Assembly (NCBI GenBank): GCA_001781415.1
Contig: MFLT01000006.1
Span: 9,387-63,538 of the forward strand
Source of the DNA: Candidatus Kaiserbacteria bacterium RIFCSPLOWO2_01_FULL_45_25
GTDB lineage: Bacteria > Patescibacteriota > Minisyncoccia > Phycocordibacterales > UBA918
Length of the DNA: 54,152 bases
Reading direction: 5' to 3'
Shown here: positions 46,762-54,152 of the stretch, one piece after another
How positions within the stretch are numbered: the stretch's first letter is position 1
Layout of the letters: every line of letters begins with the position of its first letter
Made by a program: the position numbers and the translations under genes
Notes under the pieces: model-generated
What the model was told of the DNA's origin: nothing
Database searches by the model: none
The model's input: the letters and a program-made list of their open reading frames with translations, nothing else

Positions 46762-47949
46762 ATGAGTACCAAAAAACCTGTTACCAAGAAGACGGCCGCT
46801 AAGAAAATGGTAAAGAAAGATTACGGCAAGATGGCGATGGCACTCCATAAAAAACTCAAAGGGAAGTTAGAGATTGTTTCTAAAGGCAAGCTAATCACGC
46901 GTGACGACTGGAGCACTATGTATTCACCAGGTGTGGGGGCGGTGTCTAGTCATTTGGCGAAGTTTCCGAAGGATGCCCGTGAGTACACCATGAAGCGCAA
47001 CTCAGTAGCGGTCATTAGTGACGGTACTGCAGTTTTAGGTCTCGGTAACATCGGTCCAATTGCGGCCTTGCCAGTGATGGAAGGTAAGTGCGCTATCCTC
47101 AAAGAAATGGCCAACATTGACGGGTTTCCAATTGTGCTTGATGTACACGATGTAGAGGGAATTGTGCAGGCAGTTAAAGCCATTGCACCAACCTTTGGTG
47201 CGATCAATCTTGAAGACATCGCCGCTCCGCAGTGTTTTCAAATTGAGGAGCGACTCAAGGCTGAGCTAGATATTCCAGTTATGCATGATGATCAACATGG
47301 TACGGCTATGGTAGTACTGGCCGGGCTTATTAATGCGTCTAAGGTTGTGAAGAAAGACATGACCTCGCTTAAGGTGGTGGTGATTGGTGCTGGTGCAGCC
47401 GGCCGAGCTGTGACACTGCTCTTGCTTAAGGCCGGCATCACCAACGTCATTGTGACCGATAGTAAGGGAATTATTTATAAGGGACGCAAAGATCTGGCTG
47501 GATACAAACGAGACTTGGCTGAGATTACTAACCCTGAAAAAATTCAAGGTGATGTGATGAATGCTATTACTGGTGCTGATGCAGTAGTTGGTGTGTCTGG
47601 TCCTGGTACTATTGCGCAAGCACATGTGACAGCGATGGCGGAGCGAGCGATTGTGTTTGGGTTGGCTAATCCAGTGCCAGAGATTATGCCTGAAGATGCC
47701 AAGTTTGCTGGAGCGATGGTAGTGGCGACAGGTCGTTCTGATTATCCTAATCAAATTAATAACTCACTTGCGTTCCCTGGAGTATTCCGCGGAGCCCTTG
47801 ATAGAGGCATTAATCACATTACTGATGATATGAAGCTGGCGGTAGCCAAGAAGCTAGCTGGTCTCATCAAGAAGCCAACAGCGGATATGGTGATTCCACC
47901 AGTGATGACTCCTGGTTTGGTGAAGGCAGTGGCGAGTGTGATTAAGTAG
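46762..47949 (+). CDS. Malic enzyme (NAD(P)-dependent, short form)
   Basis: 395 residues. After a lysine-rich N-terminal extension (STKKPVTKKTAAKKMVKK) the malic-enzyme blocks appear: MYSPGVGAVSS with the catalytic Tyr, SVAVISDGTAVLGLGNIGPIAALPVMEGKCAILKEMANIDGFPIVLD with the catalytic Lys, INLEDIAAPQCFQIEE and HDDQHGTAMVVLAG for metal binding, and the dinucleotide site VVVIGAGAAGRAVTLLL. It interconverts malate with pyruvate and CO2. The phosphotransacetylase domain of long forms is missing. A TATACT lies about 35 bases upstream. It may balance redox and feed pyruvate beside the phosphoketolase route. Confidence 0.94.
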   Translation: MSTKKPVTKKTAAKKMVKKDYGKMAMALHKKLKGKLEIVSKGKLITRDDWSTMYSPGVGAVSSHLAKFPKDAREYTMKRNSVAVISDGTAVLGLGNIGPIAALPVMEGKCAILKEMANIDGFPIVLDVHDVEGIVQAVKAIAPTFGAINLEDIAAPQCFQIEERLKAELDIPVMHDDQHGTAMVVLAGLINASKVVKKDMTSLKVVVIGAGAAGRAVTLLLLKAGITNVIVTDSKGIIYKGRKDLAGYKRDLAEITNPEKIQGDVMNAITGADAVVGVSGPGTIAQAHVTAMAERAIVFGLANPVPEIMPEDAKFAGAMVVATGRSDYPNQINNSLAFPGVFRGALDRGINHITDDMKLAVAKKLAGLIKKPTADMVIPPVMTPGLVKAVASVIK

Positions 47950-47965
47950 GGGAGAGGTGTAAAAG

Positions 47966-48002
47966 AAAAAGGGAGGAAAAGCTTTGCTTTTCCTCCCTTT
48001 TT
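47966..48002 (+). terminator. Rho-independent terminator
   Basis: Perfect 17-base stem AAAAAGGGAGGAAAAGC with TTT loop after the malic enzyme gene. Confidence 0.9.
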
Positions 48003-48017
48003 CTGTTCCACACAAAG

Positions 48018-48046
48018 TGGACAAACAGAGCAAAGTATGGTATATT
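48018..48046 (+). promoter_or_regulatory. Sigma70-like promoter
   Basis: TGGACA (48018-48023), a 17-base spacer and TATATT (48041-48046). Confidence 0.55.
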
Positions 48047-48081
48047 AGTAGCAGTTTAGCAACTACCTTGAAAGGAATTTC

Positions 48082-48420
48082 ATGGTCACCAATGTTCCTA
48101 AAAAAGAAAGGCCAGTACCTCAGTCAGTTCTCCGTGCTCAACTGCGTGGAGACCGTGCGGAGTTGAGCCGGCTGGGACTGCTTGGAAACGCAATCAAGCG
48201 CGACCGTCGTGAATGGCTCGAGCGACAAGGTGTGCTTCCGTTAAAAGTGAGTCGTGAATGTACGACTCGTCAAAAGAGAGGCCCTGTGACGCCTGAGCAG
48301 CGCGCTGCTGCAGCCGAGACACGTTACCTCAACCAGGTACGTAAAGCAGAGTGGGAGGCAATCCTACTTTCTGATGCTGAGGATCATGCCGATGCGACGC
48401 GGCCTGGCTGGGAAGATTGA
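48082..48420 (+). CDS. Basic, helical orphan protein, 112 residues
   Basis: MVTNVPKKERPVPQSVLRAQ... starts five bases after AAAGGA. It is almost wholly helical and rich in Arg and Glu (RGDRAELSRLGLLGNAIKRDRREWLERQG; TPEQRAAAAETRYLNQVRKAEWEA) with one cysteine. This composition fits nucleic-acid-associated or ribosome-associated small proteins. No family is recognised. Complete cassette with its own promoter and terminator. Confidence 0.65.
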   Translation: MVTNVPKKERPVPQSVLRAQLRGDRAELSRLGLLGNAIKRDRREWLERQGVLPLKVSRECTTRQKRGPVTPEQRAAAAETRYLNQVRKAEWEAILLSDAEDHADATRPGWED

Positions 48421-48441
48421 TTCCCGTCCAGAAGATATGAG

Positions 48442-48480
48442 CCCGATATTGTGCACATGCACCGTATCGGGTTTTCTTTT
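48442..48480 (+). terminator. Rho-independent terminator
   Basis: CCCGATA / TATCGGG with inner GTGC/GCAC pairing, then TTTTCTTTT. Confidence 0.8.
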
Positions 48481-48538
48481 CCTCCAGTTTGGAGTAGAGT
48501 TAAAGATAGTATTTTGTGCAACGTACTTTAAGGAGAAA

Positions 48539-48754
48539 ATGGTGGGAACATCGAATACACGAACATTCGCTGACGAAGAAGCTGCGCGTCAGAGGCGTCA
48601 ACCGCACAAGCGTCAGCGGCAGGCAGATGGACAGATCATCCGACATGCATTTGCTGAACTGGCGGTCGATGAAGGCCCTGAGATTGTCACTGGTGAGGAA
48701 AACGACTTCCCGGAACCTTCCGACGGCCCTGACCACATGAGCCAAATCATGTAA
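48539..48754 (+). CDS. Small charged orphan protein, 71 residues
   Basis: AAGGAG lies three bases before ATG 48539 and seven before a GTG at 48542, so either may be used. The chain begins with a basic half (EEAARQRRQPHKRQRQADGQIIRHAF) and ends in an acidic half (VDEGPEIVTGEENDFPEPSDGPD), with no cysteine and little hydrophobic core, so it is probably disordered alone. Not recognised. A clean terminator follows; the promoter is unclear. Confidence 0.6.
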   Translation: MVGTSNTRTFADEEAARQRRQPHKRQRQADGQIIRHAFAELAVDEGPEIVTGEENDFPEPSDGPDHMSQIM

Positions 48755-48777
48755 GATCCGTCACTCAACGTTTAAAT

Positions 48778-48806
48778 AGCCTGGAAACCGCAAGGTTTCC
48801 GGGCTT
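48778..48806 (+). terminator. Rho-independent terminator
   Basis: AGCCTGGAAACC / GGTTTCCGGGCT with GCAA loop. Confidence 0.8.
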
Positions 48807-48825
48807 TAACATGTTTGCGTTTTGG

Positions 48826-48853
48826 TTGACATTATGTCATTTTGTCGTATTGT
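48826..48853 (+). promoter_or_regulatory. Strong sigma70-like promoter
   Basis: TTGACA (48826-48831), a 16-base spacer and TATTGT (48848-48853); leader of about 30 bases. Confidence 0.65.
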
Positions 48854-48889
48854 TTGGTTTGTAGTCTTTCAAATTTAGAGGAGTTCATT

Positions 48890-48994
48890 GTGGCCAAACG
48901 CAAAATTGACTTTGAGTCCCATAGTCGGATCAATGACGAAAAGAGTCCAGGGTTTGTGATGTGGCCAAATACTAAAGGCAAACTGTGGTCTTGA
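48890..48994 (+). CDS. 34-residue micro-protein (GTG start)
   Basis: GAGGAG lies six bases before GTG 48890. The product MAKRKIDFESHSRINDEKSP then GFVMWPNTKGKLWS is polar and basic at the start, with two Trp near the end. It is framed by a consensus promoter 36 bp upstream and a terminator that begins two bases after the stop, which argues strongly that this tiny frame is expressed. Not recognised. Confidence 0.6.
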   Translation: MAKRKIDFESHSRINDEKSPGFVMWPNTKGKLWS

Positions 48995-48996
48995 AA

Positions 48997-49026
48997 AGCC
49001 CCACCAATTTGGTGGGGGCTTTTTTT
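48997..49026 (+). terminator. Rho-independent terminator
   Basis: AGCCCCACC / GGTGGGGGCT then TTTTTT; may also serve the convergent transporter operon. Confidence 0.85.
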
Positions 49027-49047
49027 AATTCTCTTGGTTGGTTTCGT

Positions 49048-49899
49048 TTAACCAAGTTTTAGTTGGCGACGGTTTTTGTGATTAGTAGCAATAGTCTGGT
49101 AGGTGAAGACAGTCAAGAATATACAACCTTGCACGAAGACGATGGTGCCACCAGTAGCGATGTTGAAGTAGTAACTTGAGTAGGCACCAATGAGTGAACT
49201 CAAGATACTAATTCCAATGGCGATTTGCAGCATACTTGAAAAGCGTTTGGTTAACAGAAAGGCAGTTGAACCAGGTGTAATAAGCATAGCAATTACCAAG
49301 ATGATACCCACTGTCTGAATTGAACCAGTGATGGTAACAGCTAGTAGGGCAAGGAAAGCGTAATGAATAAAACGCACGGGCAGGCCAAGTGATTGGGCGT
49401 GGGTTGGGTCAAAACAGAAGAGTAGGAAGGTACGTCTAAACATCAGCACCACAACTGAGACTAAGGCCAGGATGATGAAGGTGTACCAAGCGTCGTTATC
49501 AGAGATGCCGAGCACTTCACCAAACAAAACGTGAGTGAGGTCAACTGAACTAATGATTTTTGAAATTAGCATCAACCCAAGAGCAAAGAGGGTAGTGAAG
49601 ACAATTCCCATCACTGCGTCTTCTTTAATCTTGGTGTTGTTCTTGATGTAGCCAATCAATATGACAGCGAGCATGGCAAATACAAAGGCACCAAGTCCAA
49701 ACGGAATGCCAAGCATGTAAGCTAGTACTACTCCTGGTAGCACCGCGTGTGAAATGGCGTCGCCTAGGAGTGACCAGCCTTTGAGCACTAGAAAGCAAGA
49801 CAGAATAGCGCAGGCTACTCCAACCACGGTCGATACCACTACGGCCTTAAACATAAAGGCGTATTGTAGTGGCTCTAAAATAAAATTAAGAATATCCAT
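49048..49899 (-). CDS. Metal ABC transporter permease (MntB/ZnuB type)
   Basis: 283 residues with eight or nine hydrophobic helices. The family blocks are VGVACAILSCFLVLKGWSLLGDAISHAVLPGVVLAYMLG at the N-terminus and the ITGSIQTVGIILVIAMLITPGSTAFLLT loop that contacts the ATPase. It forms the membrane channel for Mn, Zn or Fe uptake. Last gene of the regulator, binding protein, ATPase, permease cluster, seven bases after the ATPase. Confidence 0.94.
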   Translation of the reverse strand: MDILNFILEPLQYAFMFKAVVVSTVVGVACAILSCFLVLKGWSLLGDAISHAVLPGVVLAYMLGIPFGLGAFVFAMLAVILIGYIKNNTKIKEDAVMGIVFTTLFALGLMLISKIISSVDLTHVLFGEVLGISDNDAWYTFIILALVSVVVLMFRRTFLLFCFDPTHAQSLGLPVRFIHYAFLALLAVTITGSIQTVGIILVIAMLITPGSTAFLLTKRFSSMLQIAIGISILSSLIGAYSSYYFNIATGGTIVFVQGCIFLTVFTYQTIATNHKNRRQLKLG

Positions 49900-49906
49900 A
49901 TAAGTA

Positions 49907-50653
49907 TTAATTAAATTTTACGTGATTAAGAACACCGTCAAAAGTTTTTTCTACCAGTTCACGGGTGAATACTTCTTTGGTTGGTCCGTAGGCAATAATA
50001 GTTGATTTGACCAAGGCCACATGGTCGCAAGTGTCTGGGAGTGAGAGCAGATCGTGAGTAGCCAAGATAATAGTCTTACCAGCTTCTTTTAGGGAAATTA
50101 GTAAGGCAATTAATGACTTCTCGGTAGTAGCATCAAGACCAGCAAAAGGTTCATCAAGCAGCAAGATGTCTGCACCCTGAGCGAGGGCGCGGGCTACGAA
50201 GACGCGTTTCTTTTGTCCGCCAGACAATTCACCAATCTGACGATTTTTAAATTGAGTCATGTTTACTCGCTCCAAAGCCGTTGCTACTGTCTCATGATCA
50301 ACAGCACTGGCTGTCTTAAAAATGTTTTGCGTACCCACTCTTCCCATCATTACTACTTCATAAACAGACACTGGGAAATCCCAGTCCACTAGTTCACTTT
50401 GTGGTACATAGGCTACATGTCCGTGTTTTTGGGCGGTATGAGTATCATCACCGCAGATAGTTACTGTTCCTGTCTGGGGAGTGACCAAACCCATGATGGC
50501 TTTGAAGAGGGTCGACTTTCCAGCACCGTTCATACCAATCACTCCAGTGAAAGTATGGTAGGCAATATCAATTGAAGCGTCTTTAAGAGCGATATTGTTG
50601 TTGTATCGAACATTTACATTCTTCAATGAAATGGCGATGTCTTTGGTTTGCAT
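49907..50653 (-). CDS. Metal ABC transporter ATPase
   Basis: 248 residues. Walker A GMNGAGKSTLFKAI, signature LSGGQKKRVFVARAL, Walker B ILLLDEPFAGLD and the switch His in LATHDLLS are intact. Highest likeness is to MntA/ZnuC-type ATPases (AYVPQSELVDWDFPVSVYEVVMMGR is the usual MntA-like block). It powers metal uptake and starts five bases after the binding-protein gene. Confidence 0.94.
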   Translation of the reverse strand: MQTKDIAISLKNVNVRYNNNIALKDASIDIAYHTFTGVIGMNGAGKSTLFKAIMGLVTPQTGTVTICGDDTHTAQKHGHVAYVPQSELVDWDFPVSVYEVVMMGRVGTQNIFKTASAVDHETVATALERVNMTQFKNRQIGELSGGQKKRVFVARALAQGADILLLDEPFAGLDATTEKSLIALLISLKEAGKTIILATHDLLSLPDTCDHVALVKSTIIAYGPTKEVFTRELVEKTFDGVLNHVKFN

Positions 50654-50658
50654 AGTAA

Positions 50659-51582
50659 TTAGTTGGTAGTTAGTCCACTGATGATGGTGTCGGCAGTGTG
50701 TTCAAGTAAATTAAGATAAGTTGAAGCTGGTCCGTCTGCTGGAGACAGTGAATCCACAAAGAGGACTCCACCCAAACGAGCGCCAGTAGCGGCTACTACT
50801 TCTTGTTGGATACGTGGCTCAACGGTACTTTCACAAAAGACCGCTGGGATATTTTTGGCTTTTACCACTTCAATAATCTTGGCGACTTGTTGTGGGGAGC
50901 CTTGAGATTCTGAGTTGATAGCCCAGAGGTATTCTTCTTCTAGATTATAGTCTGAAGTAAGGTACGAGAAAGCTCCTTCACAAGTCACTAAGACACGGTT
51001 GTTCTCTGGTAACTGGCCAAGGGCTGCAGCTAGCTTGGTATCAACGGCTCGAATTTTGTCTGAATACGCGGCAGCTCTGGCAGCGAAATATTGTTCGTGC
51101 TCTGGTGCGGCAGCGGTGAGCCCTTTACGGATGTTTTCTACATAAATAAGTCCTTGCTCTGGAGACATCCAAGCGTGTGGGTTTGGCTTGCCAGCGTAAG
51201 CATCTTCAGCGATGTATTGTACTTCAACGCCAGTACTGACCCGTACCACTGGGACATCAGGAATACTAGCTCGGAGTTTTTCGGTCCAGACTTCTAGGTT
51301 CATGCCGTTTTCAAACATGATGTCTGCTTTTGAGGCTTGGACTAGGTCGTCTGGGGTTGGTTGGTAACCGTGAATTTCTGCACCTGGTTTGGTGAGTGAG
51401 ATTGAGTTAATTTTGTCGCCACCAACTTCAGCGACCATGTCAGCGATGATGGTAAAGGTACTGAGAGCGGTGATTTTATCACTAGCCTCAGTATCTTCAG
51501 GTGATTGATAATTTGTAAAAGCAACATAGCCTGAGATGGCGATGATAAGTACAAAAACGGCAATCAATAAGTTCTTATTCAT
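50659..51582 (-). CDS. Metal-binding protein of the Mn/Fe type (PsaA/MntC-like)
   Basis: 307 residues with an N-terminal membrane anchor (LLIAVFVLIIAISGYVAF). The metal ligands can be read as His in EIHGYQPTPDD, His in NPHAWMSPEQG, Glu in VTCEGAFSYL and Asp in LFVDSLSPADG. A His-His-Glu-Asp set is characteristic of PsaA-like manganese or iron receptors; zinc receptors have a third His. The YLWAINSESQGSPQQVAKI block also matches PsaA. It captures the metal outside the membrane and delivers it to the permease. Confidence 0.92.
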   Translation of the reverse strand: MNKNLLIAVFVLIIAISGYVAFTNYQSPEDTEASDKITALSTFTIIADMVAEVGGDKINSISLTKPGAEIHGYQPTPDDLVQASKADIMFENGMNLEVWTEKLRASIPDVPVVRVSTGVEVQYIAEDAYAGKPNPHAWMSPEQGLIYVENIRKGLTAAAPEHEQYFAARAAAYSDKIRAVDTKLAAALGQLPENNRVLVTCEGAFSYLTSDYNLEEEYLWAINSESQGSPQQVAKIIEVVKAKNIPAVFCESTVEPRIQQEVVAATGARLGGVLFVDSLSPADGPASTYLNLLEHTADTIISGLTTN

Positions 51583-51606
51583 ATAATTTATTATTAGGTT
51601 AATTTT

Positions 51607-52032
51607 TTAATGGGTAATCGGTGAACCGTGTGGGTCATGACTAGGGTGCTTGAGAAAAGTATCTAAACGTTTAATGGCTTCATCACTGAAGGCGTGCTCT
51701 AGGCGTTCGGCCTCGGCGTGCACTTGGTCTTTAGGCATCTTGAGGGTTTGATGCAAAAACACTTCAATTAAGCGATGTTTGTAGGTTAGTTGTTTGCCGA
51801 TACTGACACCTTTAGGAGTCAACTCTACTTGGGCATAGGGTGCAGCAATAGCTAGTCCGTCACGAACAAGTTCTTTTACTCTTTCAGAGACTGTTGATTT
51901 GCTTAGCTTTAGTCGCTCGGCAATATTGGTCACGCCGGTGTCACGGGCTGATTTATTGAGAATGTAAATCGCTCGAATGTAGTCTTCTTTAGTGGAAGTG
52001 ATACTTGGGTGGTCAGGCAACTTTGTTCGCAT
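51607..52032 (-). CDS. DtxR/MntR-family metal-dependent repressor
   Basis: 141 residues: a winged helix (PSITSTKEDYIRAIYILNKSARDTGVTNIAERLKLSKSTVSERVKELVRDGLA) and a metal-binding dimerisation domain (LIEVFLHQTLKMPKDQVHAEAERLEHAFSDEAIKRLDTFL) with His, Glu and Cys-free sites as in MntR. A His-containing C-terminal tail KHPSHDPHGSPITH follows. It lies 24 bp upstream of the Mn-receptor gene and should repress the operon when metal is plentiful. TAATGT is six bases before ATG. Confidence 0.93.
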   Translation of the reverse strand: MRTKLPDHPSITSTKEDYIRAIYILNKSARDTGVTNIAERLKLSKSTVSERVKELVRDGLAIAAPYAQVELTPKGVSIGKQLTYKHRLIEVFLHQTLKMPKDQVHAEAERLEHAFSDEAIKRLDTFLKHPSHDPHGSPITH

Positions 52033-52040
52033 ATACGAAC
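52025..52040 (-). promoter_or_regulatory. Inverted repeat over the regulator start
   Basis: GTTCG-CATATA-CGAAC spans the start codon of the DtxR-family gene. With a leaderless start this would lie at the transcription start, a good place for autorepression. A TTAGGTTAA word at 51594-51602, before the receptor gene, resembles a DtxR half-site. The remaining bases to 52198 show nothing else apart from the next promoter. Confidence 0.45.
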
Positions 52041-52198
52041 ATTACATTATTACCGGTTTTTTGGCAAGAGAGGGAGGTGGAGATTGCAAAGGTATGAAAT
52101 GCACCATAGCTCGGCTTCATGTTACGTTTTTGCGTTCTTGTCGTTAGTCACTATGTAACAACAGCGTTGTTTATTATCTTAATTGTTACTATGTTTAT

Positions 52199-52948
52199 AT
52201 GAATAAAACAATTATTTTTGCGTCAATTGGAGCTGTTGCTCTGTTAGGAGTGCTCTTTGTTTTGCAAAATACACCAACTGATTCAGAAACGCCAAAATCA
52301 GCCATTGAAAACGCGCAGGTGGCTAGTGAGGCGGTGCTCTTTATCTCACCACACACCAACGAAACGGTCTCGGTTGTGTTTGGTGATGGGTCGGCCAAGT
52401 TTAGTAACGACACGTATAAGGATGTGCTAGTTCCGCAAGCGGAAGCCGCTTCGGGTTCACGCTATGTGAATGAAGAGTTAGGGCTCATGCTCTGGAATAA
52501 AGGAGCGGAGTTGGTTGTGTACGAAGACGACATTGTAATCTTTGAAGGACAGACCGAAGATTCTATGGGTAATCCAAACCCTGGCGCTATTGATGTTCTT
52601 GCTTCTGCGCTTCAGGCCAACTCTTGGGTCTGGAAGGAGACGCGCATGACTGATGGTACGGTCATTAAGCCTAAAGAAGTGGAATCATTCACTCTAACCT
52701 TCGACGGCAAAGGGAATGTCATTGGGCAGACAGACTGTAATGGCTTCGGTGGTAACTACACCGTCACTGACGATGTGCTCGCGATGGGGCCATTTATGAT
52801 GACAATGATGTATTGCGACGGTTCTCAAGAAATGGAATTCCAAGCTATGCTCGATGAGCCAGTAACCTTTATGTTTACAGATGCTGGTGAGCTAGTGCTT
52901 ACGCTGCCGCAGAGTAGTGGGTCAGTTATCTTTACTCCAGTGCTCTAA
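52199..52948 (+). CDS. Membrane-anchored MliC-like plus META-domain protein
   Basis: 249 residues. An N-terminal helix IIFASIGAVALLGVLFVLQ anchors it. Residues about 45-115 resemble the MliC lysozyme-inhibitor fold (LFISPHTNETVSVVFGDGSAKFSND; EELGLMLWNKGAELVVYEDDIVIFEG). Residues 130-249 are a META/HslJ domain with SWVWKETRMTDGT, FTLTFDGKGNVIGQTDCNGFGGNYTV and MTMMYCDGSQEMEFQAML, including the paired cysteines. Similar two-domain proteins are thought to protect the envelope. TACTAT lies six bases before ATG. Confidence 0.85.
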   Translation: MNKTIIFASIGAVALLGVLFVLQNTPTDSETPKSAIENAQVASEAVLFISPHTNETVSVVFGDGSAKFSNDTYKDVLVPQAEAASGSRYVNEELGLMLWNKGAELVVYEDDIVIFEGQTEDSMGNPNPGAIDVLASALQANSWVWKETRMTDGTVIKPKEVESFTLTFDGKGNVIGQTDCNGFGGNYTVTDDVLAMGPFMMTMMYCDGSQEMEFQAMLDEPVTFMFTDAGELVLTLPQSSGSVIFTPVL

Positions 52949-52960
52949 ATTGAGAAATAA

Positions 52961-52986
52961 AAAAGCACCCCGTACGGGGTGCTTTT
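52961..52986. terminator. Bidirectional terminator
   Basis: Perfect 13-base palindrome AAAAGCACCCCGT and its complement between convergent genes. Confidence 0.9.
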
Positions 52987-52995
52987 TTATTTGGG

Positions 52996-53535
52996 CTACT
53001 TTCGTCTGAGATTTAGGTAGAGGATGATTAAAAAGGCAAAGGTTATAGCTGAGAGTAAGGGGAATGTCACAAAGCCAAACAGATCAATCACCTTGAGTCC
53101 GCAGTCGGCACTGCCGTCGGCTAGACACGGCATAACGCCACCCCCGGCAGCTTCCTTGGGAACCATCTGGTATAGGTAATGGTAAATAGCCACCAAGAAA
53201 CCAAATATTGATAACGCCAAACTATATAGCGGAAAGTAGACACTCTCTTTGGTTTTGAATGCCATGACCGCAAAGAGGGCCTGTGGGTAGAGGGCAATTC
53301 GTTGTAGCCAGCAGAGTGAGCAGGGAACAAATCCAAAGTACTCAGAATATACAAGTGAAATTACCACACTACCAACGGTGATGGTGGGAATGATTATCCA
53401 AACAAATTTTTGGATAAAGCGATTGAAGTATTTACTTTGGCAGTAAAAGTAGTCTACGTATAGGCCAATAGTGAGAGCAAGCAATGCCAAACCTGAAGCA
53501 GCTAATAGGTAATTCAAAATGAAGAGTAAGGGCAT
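52996..53535 (-). CDS. dsbB: Disulfide bond formation protein DsbB/BdbC
   Basis: 179 residues with about five membrane helices. The first redox pair is FVPCSLCWLQRIALYPQ, the DsbB CxxC with its conserved WxQR. The second pair is VMPCLADGSADCG in the following loop. It reoxidises a thiol oxidase partner using quinone or another acceptor. Many secreted proteins in this window carry paired cysteines, so a disulfide pathway makes sense. TAAAAT is eight bases before ATG. Confidence 0.94.
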   Translation of the reverse strand: MPLLFILNYLLAASGLALLALTIGLYVDYFYCQSKYFNRFIQKFVWIIIPTITVGSVVISLVYSEYFGFVPCSLCWLQRIALYPQALFAVMAFKTKESVYFPLYSLALSIFGFLVAIYHYLYQMVPKEAAGGGVMPCLADGSADCGLKVIDLFGFVTFPLLSAITFAFLIILYLNLRRK

Positions 53536-53555
53536 AGAACAATATTTTACTTACA

Positions 53556-54068
53556 CTAATCAATTTTTTCAGTTATTTCTCTCAACCTGTCATTTTCTTT
53601 TTTTAGTTCCGCCATTCTTAATTCACGGTCCACCATAAATTTATTCATTTTCTCCAAACTGTTCTTTTCTTTTAGGAGTAACTTCTCAAATTCTTTCTGC
53701 TTTGAAATATCTGTTTCCATTCCAATGAAGAATTTCACATTTCCATTACGGTCTACAACCGGAGATATATTGGCGAAGACGTGGTAAAGCTGGCCGTCCT
53801 TTCTCTTATTGATGAGTTCTCCTTGAAAAGATTTTTTCTCTACTTTGATTGTGTGCCATAGGTTATCAAAAACTTCTCTTGGCATTTGTCTTCCCCATAG
53901 AGCAGGAGTATTTCCCATTACTTCTTCTGGAGGGTAGCCGGTAGTCTTTTCCACCGCCGCATTGGCGTAAACAATAACACCGTCTGGATCAGTAATAATT
54001 ATGTGTTGAGTTGTATTTTCAACCGCTTCCTCAAATCTGTCTGCTAATTCAATTTCTTCTGTTTCCAT
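53556..54068 (-). CDS. PAS-domain protein with C-terminal coiled coil, no output domain
   Basis: 170 residues. One PAS domain plus PAC spans about 8-130 (FEEAVENTTQHIIITDPDGVIVYANAAVEKTTGYPPEEVMGNTP; DGQLYHVFANISPVVDRNGNVKFFIGMETDISKQKEFE). A coiled coil (KNSLEKMNKFMVDRELRMAELKKENDRLREI) follows and the chain ends, with no kinase or cyclase domain. It could be a free-standing sensor that dimerises with a kinase such as the PAS kinase in this window. The last 84 bases of the window hold no recognisable feature beyond its promoter region. Confidence 0.88.
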   Translation of the reverse strand: METEEIELADRFEEAVENTTQHIIITDPDGVIVYANAAVEKTTGYPPEEVMGNTPALWGRQMPREVFDNLWHTIKVEKKSFQGELINKRKDGQLYHVFANISPVVDRNGNVKFFIGMETDISKQKEFEKLLLKEKNSLEKMNKFMVDRELRMAELKKENDRLREITEKID

Positions 54069-54152
54069 ATTTGGTTATTGTGGTGATAGACCAGTATTAG
54101 TTTGATAATGAATTAAAATTACGTTTAGGTAATTTTAGCACTGAATTTCATT

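Overview
The window reads as chromosome from an ultra-small, fermentative bacterium of the Candidate Phyla Radiation (Patescibacteria, probably a Parcubacteria-type lineage). I infer this from gene content, not from a marker-gene search. The signs are a phosphoketolase-acetate kinase pair as the energy core, a single-gene malic enzyme, cohesin/dockerin and CxxC zinc-ribbon surface or DNA-binding proteins, a basic Ala/Lys tail, and many genes whose -10 box lies only 6-10 nt before the start codon. TAA, TAG and TGA all act as stops, so the code appears to be standard bacterial.

Layout. 0-5.4 kb: partial SET-domain protein, xfp-ackA, a sensor histidine kinase. 5.4-9.6 kb: single-domain response regulator, cohesin-dockerin protein, Mu Gam-like protein, TrmB-type regulator, a small membrane protein, a methyltransferase. 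9.7-17.5 kb: alkyltransferase-like protein, a large secreted LCAT-like hydrolase with a membrane partner, a repeat-bearing secreted protein, PadR-PspC envelope-stress pair, a nucleoside deoxyribosyltransferase-like protein, DUF1294. 17.5-26.7 kb: a defence island with type I HsdR, an HsdM-HsdS fusion, a PD-(D/E)XK-like protein, a C5-cytosine methyltransferase overlapping a GHKL (MORC/MutL-like) ATPase, and a second PD-(D/E)XK-like protein on the other strand. 26.8-31.4 kb: NrtR-like regulator, then a G+C-rich unit encoding a J-domain/pseudokinase fusion, a vWA protein and a divergent PurA homologue. 31.4-37.1 kb: two orphan genes, a zinc-ribbon protein, a toxin-antitoxin pair, tmRNA, smpB and ftsH. 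37.1-46 kb: a MacAB-like export system, tRNA-Ile(UAU), nitroreductase, an orphan RelB-type antitoxin, small secreted proteins, recG. 46-54 kb: malic enzyme between many very small gene cassettes, then a manganese ABC transporter with a DtxR-family regulator, a META-domain lipoprotein-like protein, DsbB and a PAS protein.

Two expression grammars alternate. Core genes have a good -10 box (TATAAT, TATACT, TACTAT) 6-10 nt before ATG and no Shine-Dalgarno, so their mRNAs should be leaderless. Interspersed among them are about fifteen short, often G+C-rich orphan units. Each has most of the following: a -35/-10 promoter with 16-18 nt spacing, a 30-75 nt leader, a strong AGGAG ribosome site and a hairpin terminator, like phage morons. 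The J-pseudokinase/vWA/PurA unit belongs to this second class and, with the methyltransferase-GHKL ATPase defence module, is the best candidate here for an undescribed system.
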